The notes beneath the pieces are model-generated. The model searched no databases and had not been told where the DNA came from. It saw only the letters and a program-made list of their open reading frames with translations. A stretch of 64,000 nucleotides of DNA from contig NZ_JBFLVD010000015.1 in NCBI RefSeq assembly GCF_040750395.1, positions 62,001 to 126,000 of the forward strand, written 5' to 3'. Positions 39,688 through 48,800 of the stretch are shown here, one piece after another. The position numbers and the translations under genes are program-made. The DNA comes from Scandinavium sp002470465 (lineage in GTDB: Bacteria; Pseudomonadota; Gammaproteobacteria; Enterobacterales; Enterobacteriaceae). Each line of letters starts with the position of its first letter. Within the stretch, counting starts at the first letter, position 1.

Positions 39688-41406
39688 ATGAGCACACTAC
39701 TGAATGCACAGGCTTTGTGCAGCGACACGGCCTTCGGCCCCCTGTTTATCAACCTCACCTTCACCCTGAAAAAAGGCGACCGCGTCGGGCTTATCGGCTA
39801 CAACGGCTGTGGGAAAAGTACCCTGCTGAAGCTGCTTGACGGCTCGCTGTCCCCCGCGTCGGGCTCCGTTTCGGTGGCGAACCACTGCCTTCTGGCTCGC
39901 GTTGAGCAGCATTTACCGGACTCGCTTCACCCGCTTTCCATACTTGATGCTGTTCTGGATAAACTGCCCGTTGCAGAACGTGAAATTCAGCGCTGGCGAG
40001 CTGAGGCCCTGCTGGCAGAAATGGGTTTCGGCCCGGCAGAGAGGGCGTTAACCGCAGCAACGCTGAGCGGAGGACAGCATACCCGCCTGTTGCTCGCCCG
40101 CGCGTTGATGACCTCACCCGATCTCCTCCTGCTGGATGAGCCTGGCAACCATCTCGATTTGCCCACCCTGCTGTGGCTGGAGCGTTACCTGAACAGCTGG
40201 AACGGCAGCTTTATTGTCGTTTCGCACGACCAGCAGCTGCTGGACAACGTGACGAACACCAGCTGGATCCTGCGCGATCGCAAGCTGCACAGCTTTGCCC
40301 TTCCCTGTAGCGCAGCCCGTCAGGCGCTGGCAGAACAGGACGCCAGCGATGCGTTGCGCTTTAAGGCAGAACAAAAAGAGATAGACCGGGTGACGACCAG
40401 CGCCAAAAGGCTCGCTGTCTGGGGAAGCGTTTACGACAACGAAGCGCTCTCCCGCAAGGCTAAACAGATGGAAAAGCAGGTGGAACGGCTGAAAGAGAAC
40501 CAGACCGACGTCACCGCGGGTAGCCAGTGGCGATTGCAGCTTCAGGGCGATACGCTGCGGGCCGACAGGCTGCTGGAGCTGGATAATCTTCCTGTTCCGC
40601 CAGCCTTCGGACTACCGCCTCTGTTTCGCACGCCGGTCGCTCGCCTGAAAAGCGGCGATCGGGTGGCGGTGATCGGCCGCAACGGCTGCGGGAAGTCATC
40701 CCTGCTGCGTCTGATCTGGCAGCACTATCAGGCAGGCATGCAGGCGGAAGATCTTAAAATTCACCCGCGCGTGGCGCTGGGCTATTACGACCAGACGCTG
40801 CATCAGCTGGCAGATGACGCAACGCTGTTTGAGGCACTGGAGCCGTTCGCGCCCGCTGCTGAAGAACGCAAAATGGCGCTGATTGGTGCAGGGTTTGCGT
40901 TTGCCCGCCACGGTCAGCGTGTGGCGTCACTGAGCGGTGGTGAACGATCGCGACTGCTGTTTATCGGCCTGACGCTGGCGCGCTACAGCCTGCTGATGCT
41001 GGATGAGCCGACCAACCATCTGGATATGGAAGGCAAAGAGACGCTGGCGGAAACCCTGCACTCTTTTGCCGGAGGTGTCCTGCTGGTCAGCCACGATCGT
41101 CATCTGCTGAAAGCAAGCTGCAACCGCTTCTGGTTAATCGAAAACGGCGCACTGGAAGAGTGGCACGATGCGGATGCCGCGTGGGAGCGATTGCGGGAAC
41201 CGCTTCCCGATAGCCTGGTGGCGACCGATGTCGCACAGGATAATCTCGCGAACCACGCTGCGGACGATCTGCTGGAAAAACTCATCGAGCTGGAAACCCT
41301 GCTCGCAGACGATCTGGCCAGAAAACCTAAGCACCAGAAGCCCCAGCTTCAGGCGCAGTGGCAGCATGAAATCAGGTTACTTAACGCCCGGATTGAGTCT
41401 TTGTAG
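39688..41406 (+). CDS. ABC-F family ATPase (ribosome-associated)
   Basis: 572 residues, two ABC domains and no membrane domain. Domain 1: Walker A GYNGCGKST (about 36-44), signature LSGGQ, Walker B LLLLDEPGNHLD. Inter-domain linker rich in charged residues (SRKAKQMEKQVERLKENQTD). Domain 2: Walker A GRNGCGKSS, signature LSGGERSR, Walker B LMLDEPTNHLD and switch His SHDRH; then a C-terminal helical extension (LLEKLIELETLLADDLARKP). ABC-F proteins bind the ribosomal E site and rescue stalled or antibiotic-bound ribosomes. It is not clearly Uup, EttA, YbiT or YheS; a fifth, accessory member is likely. Confidence 0.85.
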   Translation: MSTLLNAQALCSDTAFGPLFINLTFTLKKGDRVGLIGYNGCGKSTLLKLLDGSLSPASGSVSVANHCLLARVEQHLPDSLHPLSILDAVLDKLPVAEREIQRWRAEALLAEMGFGPAERALTAATLSGGQHTRLLLARALMTSPDLLLLDEPGNHLDLPTLLWLERYLNSWNGSFIVVSHDQQLLDNVTNTSWILRDRKLHSFALPCSAARQALAEQDASDALRFKAEQKEIDRVTTSAKRLAVWGSVYDNEALSRKAKQMEKQVERLKENQTDVTAGSQWRLQLQGDTLRADRLLELDNLPVPPAFGLPPLFRTPVARLKSGDRVAVIGRNGCGKSSLLRLIWQHYQAGMQAEDLKIHPRVALGYYDQTLHQLADDATLFEALEPFAPAAEERKMALIGAGFAFARHGQRVASLSGGERSRLLFIGLTLARYSLLMLDEPTNHLDMEGKETLAETLHSFAGGVLLVSHDRHLLKASCNRFWLIENGALEEWHDADAAWERLREPLPDSLVATDVAQDNLANHAADDLLEKLIELETLLADDLARKPKHQKPQLQAQWQHEIRLLNARIESL

Positions 41407-41415
41407 TTTTCGATA

Positions 41416-41458
41416 CCGCCCGGCATTGCCGGGCGGCACTTCGTTTGCCCGGCCTACC
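41416..41458. repeat. REP-like palindromes between the ABC-F gene and adhP relic
   Basis: CCGCCCGGC-ATT-GCCGGGCGG (perfect 9-bp stem) followed by a REP half TTTGCCCGGCCTAC. It marks the breakpoint at which the adhP relic begins. Confidence 0.65.
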
Positions 41459-41466
41459 GTTCGCAT

Positions 41467-41613
41467 AGGCTGGTTGAGGCTTTCCAGTTTGCTGCTGAAG
41501 GCAAAGTGGTGCCCAAAGAGACAATGCGCCCGCTCCGCGACATCAACGCTACCTTCAAAGAGATGGAACAGGGGTAGCTCCGCGGACGTATGGACATCGA
41601 CCTGCACCATTAA
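41467..41613 (+). pseudogene. adhP: Relic of the C-terminal end of an AdhP-type alcohol dehydrogenase
   Basis: Reading from 41467 gives RLVEAFQFAAEGKVVPKETM, then RPLRDINATFKEMEQG, a TAG stop, and LRGRMDIDLHH before TAA. This is the last 48 or so residues of propanol-preferring alcohol dehydrogenases (E. coli AdhP ends ...RGRMVIDFTH), interrupted by a stop codon. In E. coli adhP is the neighbour of maeA, so the relic is in the ancestral place; the rest of the gene was lost at a REP breakpoint. Confidence 0.8.
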
Positions 41614-41630
41614 TTGCGATTCAAATGACT

Positions 41631-41655
41631 AACGGCGCCATTGGGCGCCGTTTTT
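41631..41655 (+). terminator. Intrinsic terminator (ancestral adhP terminator)
   Basis: AACGGCGCC and GGCGCCGTT pair perfectly around ATTG; TTT continues the T-run. It also serves as a candidate terminator for the convergent Rrf2 gene. Confidence 0.85.
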
Positions 41656-41663
41656 GTATTGGA

Positions 41664-42173
41664 TTAAGCTTTGCTCCGCCTGTCGTTAACCCACTGTTTG
41701 ACTTCAATGCTGAAGGTATCCGGCGCTTTACGGAACATTTTACGCGCCAGATCGAGCACGGTATGGCGCGCAAGCTCCTCTTCCATTCGCTGCTGAGCGC
41801 TGTCCATCACCGAACGTACGCCACATGGGCCATCGCAAACCCAGGCGGGCGGCTTTTCATCAAACAGCGCCAGCCGCTGGCGGATCTCTTTGCACTCAAA
41901 CATCGACTTCTGTCCGTCAATGGCGTGGACAATGTCCAGCACGCTGATGAGCTCGCTGGCCCGCGCCAGCCGGAAACCACCGCCCTTTCCTTCCGTGCTC
42001 ACCACCAGCCCCGCACGTGAGAGACGCGTAAAAATCTTTGCAAGATAGTCATACGGAACATTCTGCAGCTCTGCCAGTTCGCGCACGCTCATATCACGCG
42101 CGTCGCCGTTCGCATCAACCATGCTTATCAGGCTATGAATACCGTATTCCACGCCAGAACTGTAAAACGCCAT
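41664..42173 (-). CDS. RsrR-like Rrf2-family [2Fe-2S] redox regulator
   Basis: 169 residues. HTH SVRELAELQNVPYDYLAKIF (about 29-48) and wing EGKGGGFRLARASELISVLD. Cysteines at 94, 113 and 117 (FECKEI, WVCDGPCG), and the N-terminal helix carries Glu9 and His13 (GVEYGIHSL). The Streptomyces regulator RsrR binds its cluster with Glu8, His12 and two cysteines at about 90 and 110, a very similar layout; IscR and NsrR differ. I therefore infer a redox-active [2Fe-2S] sensor. It is divergent from a flavin NAD(P)H oxidoreductase across a 24-bp palindrome. Confidence 0.83.
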   Translation of the reverse strand: MAFYSSGVEYGIHSLISMVDANGDARDMSVRELAELQNVPYDYLAKIFTRLSRAGLVVSTEGKGGGFRLARASELISVLDIVHAIDGQKSMFECKEIRQRLALFDEKPPAWVCDGPCGVRSVMDSAQQRMEEELARHTVLDLARKMFRKAPDTFSIEVKQWVNDRRSKA

Positions 42174-42228
42174 TTTATGCTCCTGTGCTGTTTCTGCGGC
42201 AGATGATAACTCAGATACTCAGAAAGAT

Positions 42229-42252
42229 CTTGTCGGAGTTAACTCCGACAAG
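42229..42252. promoter_or_regulatory. Perfect 24-bp palindromic operator over the NDH-2-like gene promoter
   Basis: The half-site CTTGTCGGAGTT is repeated as an exact inverted copy with no spacer. It spans from a -35-like TTGTCG (42230-42235) to just before a -10-like TATAGT (42253-42258) with 17-bp spacing, so a bound regulator would block transcription. By symmetry it can also control the divergent Rrf2 gene. Confidence 0.8.
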
Positions 42253-42305
42253 TATAGTGGTAGTTATCGGGGCCGGGTGGCCCAAATATGCAAAAAGGAA
42301 TCACC

Positions 42306-43508
42306 ATGAAACAACGTATTCTTATCATCGGCAGCGGTTTTGCGGGCATGTGGGCCGCAGTCAGCGCGGCACGTGTGGCACATTTGCAGGGCAGCACTGA
42401 CCTTGAAATCGCGGTGCTGGCTCCACAACCGGAACTGCGTGTCAGACCGCGTTTTTATGAAGCCAACGTCTCGACCTTAACCGCTGATTTACAGCCGCTG
42501 TTCGACGAACTGGATATTTGTTTTATCGCCGGACACGCAGAGCGTGTGGATGCCGCTGTAAACGGCGTCTGGTACAAAACGCCGGAATCCGAGTCGACGT
42601 TCATGCCCTACGATAAGCTGGTTATTGCAAGCGGCAGCCGCCTACACCACTTTGGCATTAAAGGCATTGCCGAATACGGCTTTGATATCGATCAGCTGGA
42701 CACCGCTCAGCGTCTGGAAGATCACCTGAATGCGCTGGCGAGCCAGCCCGAAAGTGCCGCCCGTAATACCGTTGTGGTATGCGGAGGGGGCTTCACCGGG
42801 ATTGAGCTCGCCACCGAGCTCCCTTCCCGCCTGAAATCGCTTCTGGGTAACGATACGAATACTAAAATAGTCGTAGTTGAGCGAGGTTCACAGATTGGTG
42901 GCCGCTACAGCGAAGCGCTGCGCAATATCATTCGTGATGCCTCCGACGAGCTCGGCATTGAATGGCGCCTGAACGCGGCCGTTGAAGTGGTCGACGCTCA
43001 GGGCGTGACTTTACAGGATGGCAGCCGCATTGATGCCGCCACCGTCGTCTGGACTGCGGGCGTTCAGGCCAGCGCGTTTGGCGAGAACCTCACCGCCAAC
43101 CGCGATAGCCTGGGCCGTTTTGTGGTCACCGAAGAACTCCAGATTCCGGGCTATAACAATATTTATGCCACCGGCGATATGGCACACGCTAAAACCGACA
43201 GCCTCGGCAATACTGCGTTGATGACCTGTCAGCACGCCATTCAGCTGGGCAAATTCGCCGGGCACAACGCCGCCGCCAGCCTGCTTGGTATTGAAGGCCT
43301 TCCCTATCGCCAGGAAGTTTACGTGACCTGTCTCGATCTGGGCGCCTGGGGCGCGGTCTATACCGAAGGCTGGGATCAGGAAGTGAAAATGGTGCGGGAA
43401 GAAGCGAAAAAGCTGAAAATCGCTATCACCAATGAACTGATTTATCCGCCAAAAGCCGATCGTGATGTAGCCTTTGCTGCCGCAGACCCACTGGCGAAAT
43501 TCGTCTAG
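42306..43508 (+). CDS. NDH-2-like FAD-dependent NAD(P)H oxidoreductase
   Basis: 400 residues with two dinucleotide-binding folds: FAD motif ILIIGSGFAGMWAAVSAARV at the N-terminus and NAD(P) motif TVVVCGGGFTGIELATELPS (about 158-177); a second FAD motif NIYATGDMAH lies near residue 285. Similar to type II NADH dehydrogenases and related quinone or disulfide reductases, but without the C-terminal amphipathic anchor that I would expect of E. coli Ndh. Start ATG 42306 (AGGAATCACC). Its sole visible control is the RsrR-like regulator, so it probably serves to reset NAD(P)H or quinone redox balance. Confidence 0.83.
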   Translation: MKQRILIIGSGFAGMWAAVSAARVAHLQGSTDLEIAVLAPQPELRVRPRFYEANVSTLTADLQPLFDELDICFIAGHAERVDAAVNGVWYKTPESESTFMPYDKLVIASGSRLHHFGIKGIAEYGFDIDQLDTAQRLEDHLNALASQPESAARNTVVVCGGGFTGIELATELPSRLKSLLGNDTNTKIVVVERGSQIGGRYSEALRNIIRDASDELGIEWRLNAAVEVVDAQGVTLQDGSRIDAATVVWTAGVQASAFGENLTANRDSLGRFVVTEELQIPGYNNIYATGDMAHAKTDSLGNTALMTCQHAIQLGKFAGHNAAASLLGIEGLPYRQEVYVTCLDLGAWGAVYTEGWDQEVKMVREEAKKLKIAITNELIYPPKADRDVAFAAADPLAKFV

Positions 43509-43528
43509 TTTTGGCTTTTGTCCTCTGT

Positions 43529-43561
43529 AAAGGCCTGGTGTTATACCAGGCCTTTTTCTTT
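43529..43561 (+). terminator. Intrinsic terminator of the NDH-2-like gene
   Basis: AAAGGCCTGG and CCAGGCCTTT, 10-bp perfect stem, 7-nt loop, then TTCTTTT. Confidence 0.9.
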
Positions 43562-43659
43562 TGCAGCGAGGCTCGTAGAATCCTCCCGTTCCGCTTGTTG
43601 CCACGCCCCCGCCGAACAAAAATCCCTCCCGCCCCTTGTTACATGACGAAAAAATAATC

Positions 43660-43676
43660 GTTGCGTGAAACGCAAC
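43660..43676. promoter_or_regulatory. Operator candidate of the higBA module
   Basis: GTTGCGT-GAA-ACGCAAC, a perfect 7-3-7 palindrome 41 bp before higB. A second inverted repeat GTTCCT-CATGA-AGGAAC follows at about 43688-43704. Antitoxin autoregulation through such sites is usual. Confidence 0.65.
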
Positions 43677-43717
43677 ACTCATATACCGTTCCTCATGAAG
43701 GAACACGAGAGGAACCG

Positions 43718-43996
43718 ATGATCGTGAGCTTTCGGCATAAAGGATTACGTAATTTGTTCTATTACGATGAAACTGCAGGTGTTCATCCCTGGCACGTTAA
43801 GCGCTTGAAAGAACAGCTAACGCTACTGCAGGCAGCCACCACCCCCAGAGCGATGGACATACCAGGTTATCGCCTGCATGAGCTGAAAGGCGGCCGTGAA
43901 GGCGTGTGGTCAGTAAAAGTTTCAGGTAACTGGCGTCTGACGTTTGAGTTTATTAACGGTGACGCTTACCTGTTAGATTATGAGGACTATCACTGA
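43718..43996 (+). CDS. higB: HigB-type mRNA interferase toxin
   Basis: 92-residue RelE/HigB-fold toxin: IVSFRHKGLRNLFYYDETAG at the start, YRLHELKGGREGVWSVKVSG and NWRLTFEFINGDAYLLDYED at the end. The strand-turn with W-S-V-K-V-S-G-N-W-R-L is the family signature. It cleaves mRNA on the ribosome. Start ATG 43718 (AGAGGAACCG); upstream in-frame starts would add residues not seen in the family. The toxin gene precedes the antitoxin, as in other higBA loci, and overlaps it by one base pair in an ATGA-type junction. Confidence 0.9.
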   Translation: MIVSFRHKGLRNLFYYDETAGVHPWHVKRLKEQLTLLQAATTPRAMDIPGYRLHELKGGREGVWSVKVSGNWRLTFEFINGDAYLLDYEDYH

Positions 43997-44286
43997 TGAA
44001 AATGGCAAACCCCGTAAGCCCTGGAGAAATCATTCAGAATGCGCTGGTCGAGCTGAACGTCAGCCTGCGCGAATTTGCGCGAGCGATGGATATTGCACCA
44101 TCCACGGCCAGCCGTCTGCTGACGGGGAAAGCGGCATTAACGCCAGAAATGGCTATCAGGCTTGAAGCGGTGATCGGCAGTACTGCGCAGACCTGGCTTA
44201 ATGTGCAGCAGAACTGGAGCCTGGCTGAGGCGAAAAAACGCGTGGATGTATCGGGATTAAAGCCGCTCAAAGCGCACAAAGCATAA
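43996..44286 (+). CDS. higA: HigA antitoxin (XRE/addiction-module HTH)
   Basis: 96 residues with the HigA-type start NPVSPGEIIQNALVELNVSL and HTH LREFARAMDIAPSTASRLLT (about 28-47), then KAALTPEMAIRLEAVIGSTA and WLNVQQNWSLAEA. It neutralises HigB and represses the operon. Its ATG overlaps the higB TGA, giving coupled translation. A second ATG two codons later (44002) is possible. A bidirectional terminator follows directly. Confidence 0.9.
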   Translation: MKMANPVSPGEIIQNALVELNVSLREFARAMDIAPSTASRLLTGKAALTPEMAIRLEAVIGSTAQTWLNVQQNWSLAEAKKRVDVSGLKPLKAHKA

Positions 44287-44290
44287 AAAA

Positions 44291-44319
44291 ATGGCGCCGG
44301 TTAAGGCGCCATGCTTTTT
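44291..44319. terminator. Bidirectional terminator between higA and fdnI
   Basis: ATGGCGCC and GGCGCCAT (8-bp stem, 6-nt loop), with GCTTTTTC to the right and AAAAAA to the left, so it can act on both convergent transcripts. Confidence 0.85.
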
Positions 44320-44325
44320 CAGTTT

Positions 44326-44973
44326 TTAGTCGGTGGTTTTCTGCTGCGCTTCGCGCTGTTCCACCTCAGCGTACCAGCGAGGATGGTGTTTCCGCGCCCA
44401 GCGACGACTGACCTTACCTTCGATCATGCCCTTTATCGAACCTTTTACCCAGAACGCCATGTACATGTGAATCAAAATGGCGTGGATCAGGACAATGGCC
44501 GATGCAGCATGAATCAGCAGGCTGTAGCGAATCACCTGAATCGGGAAATAGTCAGCGAAATACGGCCGCCAGATAATAACGCCCGTCACCAGCAGCACAA
44601 AAATCATGCTCATGATGGTCCAGAACATCATCTTCTGTCCGGCGTTGTACTTGCCCACTTTCGCCACTTTATGCTCGTTGCCCTTCAGCACCTCAACAAT
44701 CCCCTTCAGCCAGGGAATATCCTGCTTATCCGGGATGTTGTGCCGCACAAAGCGGAAGAACATAAACATCAGCACCACGAAAATCAGCACGCCGAAGAAG
44801 GGATGCAGAATGCGCCCCATCTGCGGCGTACCAAAGGTTTCGGTAAGCCATTTCAGCGTCGGGAAGAAAAACGAAATCCCGGACAGCGACACCAGAAAGA
44901 AGCACACCACCACCGTCCAGTGACAGGCCCGGTCGATAAACTTTGTGCGCACAATCATTTTCGATTTACTCAT
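44326..44973 (-). CDS. fdnI: Formate dehydrogenase N, cytochrome b556 (gamma) subunit
   Basis: 215 residues, four TM segments, diheme cytochrome b that anchors the complex and reduces menaquinone at the cytoplasmic side. Starts MSKSKMIVRTKFIDRACHWT, identical in style to E. coli FdnI and unlike FdoI; heme-ligand histidines lie in RACHWTVV, GRILHPFFG, LLIHAAS and HAILIHMYMAF. The frame is open 14 codons upstream, but ATG 44973 follows GAGGAGAGCG and matches E. coli. It overlaps the end of fdnH by 8 bp. Confidence 0.95.
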   Translation of the reverse strand: MSKSKMIVRTKFIDRACHWTVVVCFFLVSLSGISFFFPTLKWLTETFGTPQMGRILHPFFGVLIFVVLMFMFFRFVRHNIPDKQDIPWLKGIVEVLKGNEHKVAKVGKYNAGQKMMFWTIMSMIFVLLVTGVIIWRPYFADYFPIQVIRYSLLIHAASAIVLIHAILIHMYMAFWVKGSIKGMIEGKVSRRWARKHHPRWYAEVEQREAQQKTTD

Positions 44974-45850
44974 GGTCGCTCTCCTCGTCGTCGTCCACCT
45001 CTTTGTTCGGGCCAATGCCGATGTAGTGATACATCAGCCCGGCAAAGGTGGCGATAAATCCGGCGGCAGAAAGCGGCTTGAGAACGCCCTTCCAGAGATT
45101 AACCGACGTGTCGATTTTCGGATCCTTCGGCAGCTTGTGGTACAGCTCCGGCTGGTCGGCATGATGCAGTACATACATCACATGGGTGCCGCCCACGCCT
45201 TGCGGGTTGTATACCCCCGCGTGAGGATAACCACGTGCTTTCAGTTTTCCGACGCGCTCTTCCGCAACCGCCAGCATCTCTTTTTTGGTGCCAAAATGGA
45301 TGGCTCCCGTCGGACAGGTTTTCACGCACGCAGGCTCCTGGCCGACGCTGACGCGGTCGACGCAGAGCGTACATTTATAAACCCGGTTGTCCTCTTTATT
45401 GAGACGCGGCACGTTGAACGGACAGCCCGCAATGCAATAGCCGCAGCCGATGCAGTTGTCCTGCTGAAAATCAACAATCCCGTTGGCGTACTGCACGATC
45501 GCGCCCGCCGAAGGACAGGCCTTCAGGCAGCCAGGATCTTCGCAGTGCATGCAGCCATCCTTACGGATGAGCCACTCCAGCTTGCCGTTCTGTTCGGTTT
45601 CGCTAAAGCGCATCACCGTCCAGGATTTGGCGCTCAGATCGGCCGGATTATCGTAAACGCCCACGCAGTGACCCACTTCATCGCGGATATCGTTCCACTC
45701 CGAGCAGGCCACCTGGCAGGCCTTGCAGCCCACGCAGGAGGAGACATCGATAAGCTTCGCCACTTCTTCTTTATAATCCCGCGCCCGGGGCGCAGGCGTA
45801 ATATCGTTAGTGGCCGAGCGCTTGATGATGTCCTGTGTTTCCATTGACAT
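44966..45850 (-). CDS. fdnH: Formate dehydrogenase N, iron-sulfur (beta) subunit
   Basis: 294 residues carrying four [4Fe-4S] clusters: SSCVGCKACQVACSEWN, KDGCMHCEDPGCLKACPS, DNCIGCGYCIAGCPF and YKCTLCVDRV with PACVKTCPTG. A C-terminal TM helix (about 257-279, LSAAGFIATFAGLMYHYIGI) fixes it to the membrane on the periplasmic side. Nearly identical to E. coli FdnH. It sits 11 bp after fdnG and overlaps fdnI; one operon. Passes electrons from FdnG to FdnI. Confidence 0.96.
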   Translation of the reverse strand: MSMETQDIIKRSATNDITPAPRARDYKEEVAKLIDVSSCVGCKACQVACSEWNDIRDEVGHCVGVYDNPADLSAKSWTVMRFSETEQNGKLEWLIRKDGCMHCEDPGCLKACPSAGAIVQYANGIVDFQQDNCIGCGYCIAGCPFNVPRLNKEDNRVYKCTLCVDRVSVGQEPACVKTCPTGAIHFGTKKEMLAVAEERVGKLKARGYPHAGVYNPQGVGGTHVMYVLHHADQPELYHKLPKDPKIDTSVNLWKGVLKPLSAAGFIATFAGLMYHYIGIGPNKEVDDDEESDHE

Positions 45851-45861
45851 AGCTTCGCTCC

Positions 45862-48800
45862 TTACGCTTTCTCGATGTTAACCAGAAACGCTTTGTATTC
45901 CGGCGTCTGAGAGTTGGCATCGCCGACGTTTGGCGTCAGGGTATTGGCGATATAGCCCTTCTGCGCCACGCCCTCAAAGCCCCAGTGCAGCGGAATACCG
46001 ACGGTTTCCACCTGCTGACCGTTGACGTTCAGCGTATGCAGACGACGGGTCACCACGGCTACCGCGCGAATAAAGCCACGCTTGCTGCTCACTTTCACCT
46101 TGTCGCCGTTGGCAATGCCTTTGCTTTTCGCCAGCCCTTCGCTGATTTCAACAAACTGCTCCGGCTGCGCGATAGCATTCAGGCGCGCGTGCTTAGTCCA
46201 TGTGTGGAAATGCTCGGTCAGGCGATAGGTGGTACCGACATACGGGAACTTGTCCTTTTTGCCGAGGCGCGCGATATCGTCTTCATAAATACGCACCACC
46301 GGGCTCGATACGACCTTCGGATGCAGCGGGTTAGTGCCAAGCGGCGTTTCCATCGGCTCGTAGTGTTCCGGGAACGGCCCTTCGGCGAGCTTATCGAGCG
46401 CAAACAGGCGACCCAGCCCTTCCGGCTGCATAATAAACGGCCCGGTGGCGCTGCCTGGTGCGGCGGTGTTGTAGTCAGGAATATCATTTCCCGCCCACTT
46501 TTTGCCGTCCCACTGGATAAGCATCCGTTTCGGATCCCAGGGCTTACCGTTGATATCCGCCGAAGCACGGTTGTAGAGCACGCGGCGGTTCAGCGGCCAC
46601 GCCCACGACCAGCCGAGCGTATTGCCCAGTCCGGACGGATCGGCGTTGTCGCGGTTCGCCATCTGGTTGCCTTTTTCGGTCCAGCTGCCGGTGTAGATCC
46701 AGCAGGAAGACGCCGTTGAACCGTCATCACGCAGCAGCGCAAAGCTGTTCAGCAGTTCGCCTTTCTTCGCCAGCTGTACGCCGTTGGCGTCAAAGAGATC
46801 CTTCAGCGCATAGCCGTTGTTCTCTTTTGCCACTTCGTCGGAAGCTGGACTGTCCGGCAGCTTGTAGCCCCAGTTCATGCTAAGCAGTGGTTCCACGCCT
46901 TTGCCACCTTCTGCCGCGTACATTTCGCGCAGGCGATGGTAAATGCCGGCAAGAATTTCGCCGTCATTCAGCGCTTCTCCCGGTGGTTCCGCACCCTTCC
47001 AGTGCCACTGCAGCCAGCGACCGGAGTTGGCAATTGAGCCGTCCTCTTCCGCAAAGCAGGTGGACGGCAGACGGAACACTTCGGTCTGGATATCTGCCGG
47101 GGTGACGTCGTTCATCTCGCCGTGGTTCTGCCAGAAGGTTGAGGTTTCCGTCACCAGAGGATCGATGACCACCATGTACTTCAGCTTGCTGAGGCTCTGC
47201 ACGACCTTGTTTTTATCCGGGAACGACGCCACCGGGTTGAAGCCCTGGCAGAAATAGCCGTTCACTTCGCCTTTGTCCATCAGGTTGAAATACTTGATGA
47301 CGTCATAGGCCTGGTCCCATTTCGGCAGCCAGTCGAAGCCCCAGCTGTTCTCCTTCTGCGCCTTGTCGCCGTAGAAGGCTTTCATCAGGCTGACGAAGAA
47401 TTTCGGGTAGTTGCCCCAGTAGTTCACCTGATCGGCCAGCGTCGCTTTTGGCGTATTGGCCTGCAGATAGGTTTGCAGATCGGTTTGCTTTTCAGACGGC
47501 AGCGTCAGGTAACCCGGCAGGCTGGTCGACAGCAGACCAAGGTCGGTCAGGCCCTGAATATTGGAGTGACCGCGCAGCGCATTCACCCCACCACCGGCCA
47601 TGCCCATATTACCGAGCAGCAGCTGGATCATTGCCATGGTACGGATGTTTTGCGAGCCTACCGTATGCTGAGTCCAGCCCAGCGCATAGAGGAAGGTGGT
47701 CGTGCGATCGGCCGCGCTCGTTGAAGCCAATACTTCACAGATCTTCAGGAAGTCGGCTTTTGGCGTGCCGCAGATGTTTTCCACTACGTCAGGCGTATAG
47801 CGGGAAACATGCTGTTTCAGCAAATTCCACACGCAGCGCGGATCGCTCAGCGTTTCGTCACGCTTCGCAAAGCCGTTTCCGTCGAACTGATAGTTCCAGG
47901 ACGATTTGTCGTACTGGCGCTTCGCTTCGTCATAGCCGCTGAACAGGCCCTCTTCAAAGCCAAAATCTTCGCGCACCAGCAGGCTGGCATTGGTGTAGTG
48001 CTTCACGTACTCCGCGTTGATTTTGTTGTTTTCAATCAGGTACAGCAGCACGCCGGAGAGGAACGTAATGTCCGTGCCGGAGCGAATAGGCGCATAGATA
48101 TCGGCCACCGACGCCGTACGCGTAAAGCGCGGGTCGACGACGATAAGCGTCGCATCGTTATTGTTTTTGGCTTCCATCGCCCAGCGGAAACCGACGGGAT
48201 GGGCCTCAGCGGCATTGCCGCCCATTACCATCACTACGTTGGCATTTTTGATATCCACCCAGTGGTTGGTCATCGCACCGCGACCAAATGTTGGAGCAAG
48301 ACTTGCTACCGTTGGTCCGTGTCAGACGCGCGCCTGGTTGTCTACCGCCAGCATCCCGAGGGAGCGGACAAATTTTTGTGTCAGAGTGCCGGTTTCATTG
48401 CTGGCCGCCGAGGCGCACAGCATCCCGGTAGAAAGCCAGCGGTTGACGGTGGTGCCTTCGGCATTTTTCTCAATAAAGTTGGCATCACGGTCGGCTTTCA
48501 TCAGCTTCGCAATGCGCTCAAAGGCTTCATGCCATGAGATACGCTGCCATTTGTCGGAGCCTGGCGCGCGGTATTCCGGGTAACGCAGACGGTTTTCGCT
48601 GTGAATGTAGTCCAGCAATCCCGCGCCTTTCGGACAGAGCGCCCCACGGCTGACCGGATGATCCGGATCCCCTTCGATGTGGTAAATCGACTCGCGCACG
48701 TTCTTCGCGCCGTCCCCCTGGCTGTACATCAACAGCCCACATCCCACGGAGCAGTATGTGCAGGTATTACGAACCTCTTTGGCACGCAGCAGCTTAAAGT

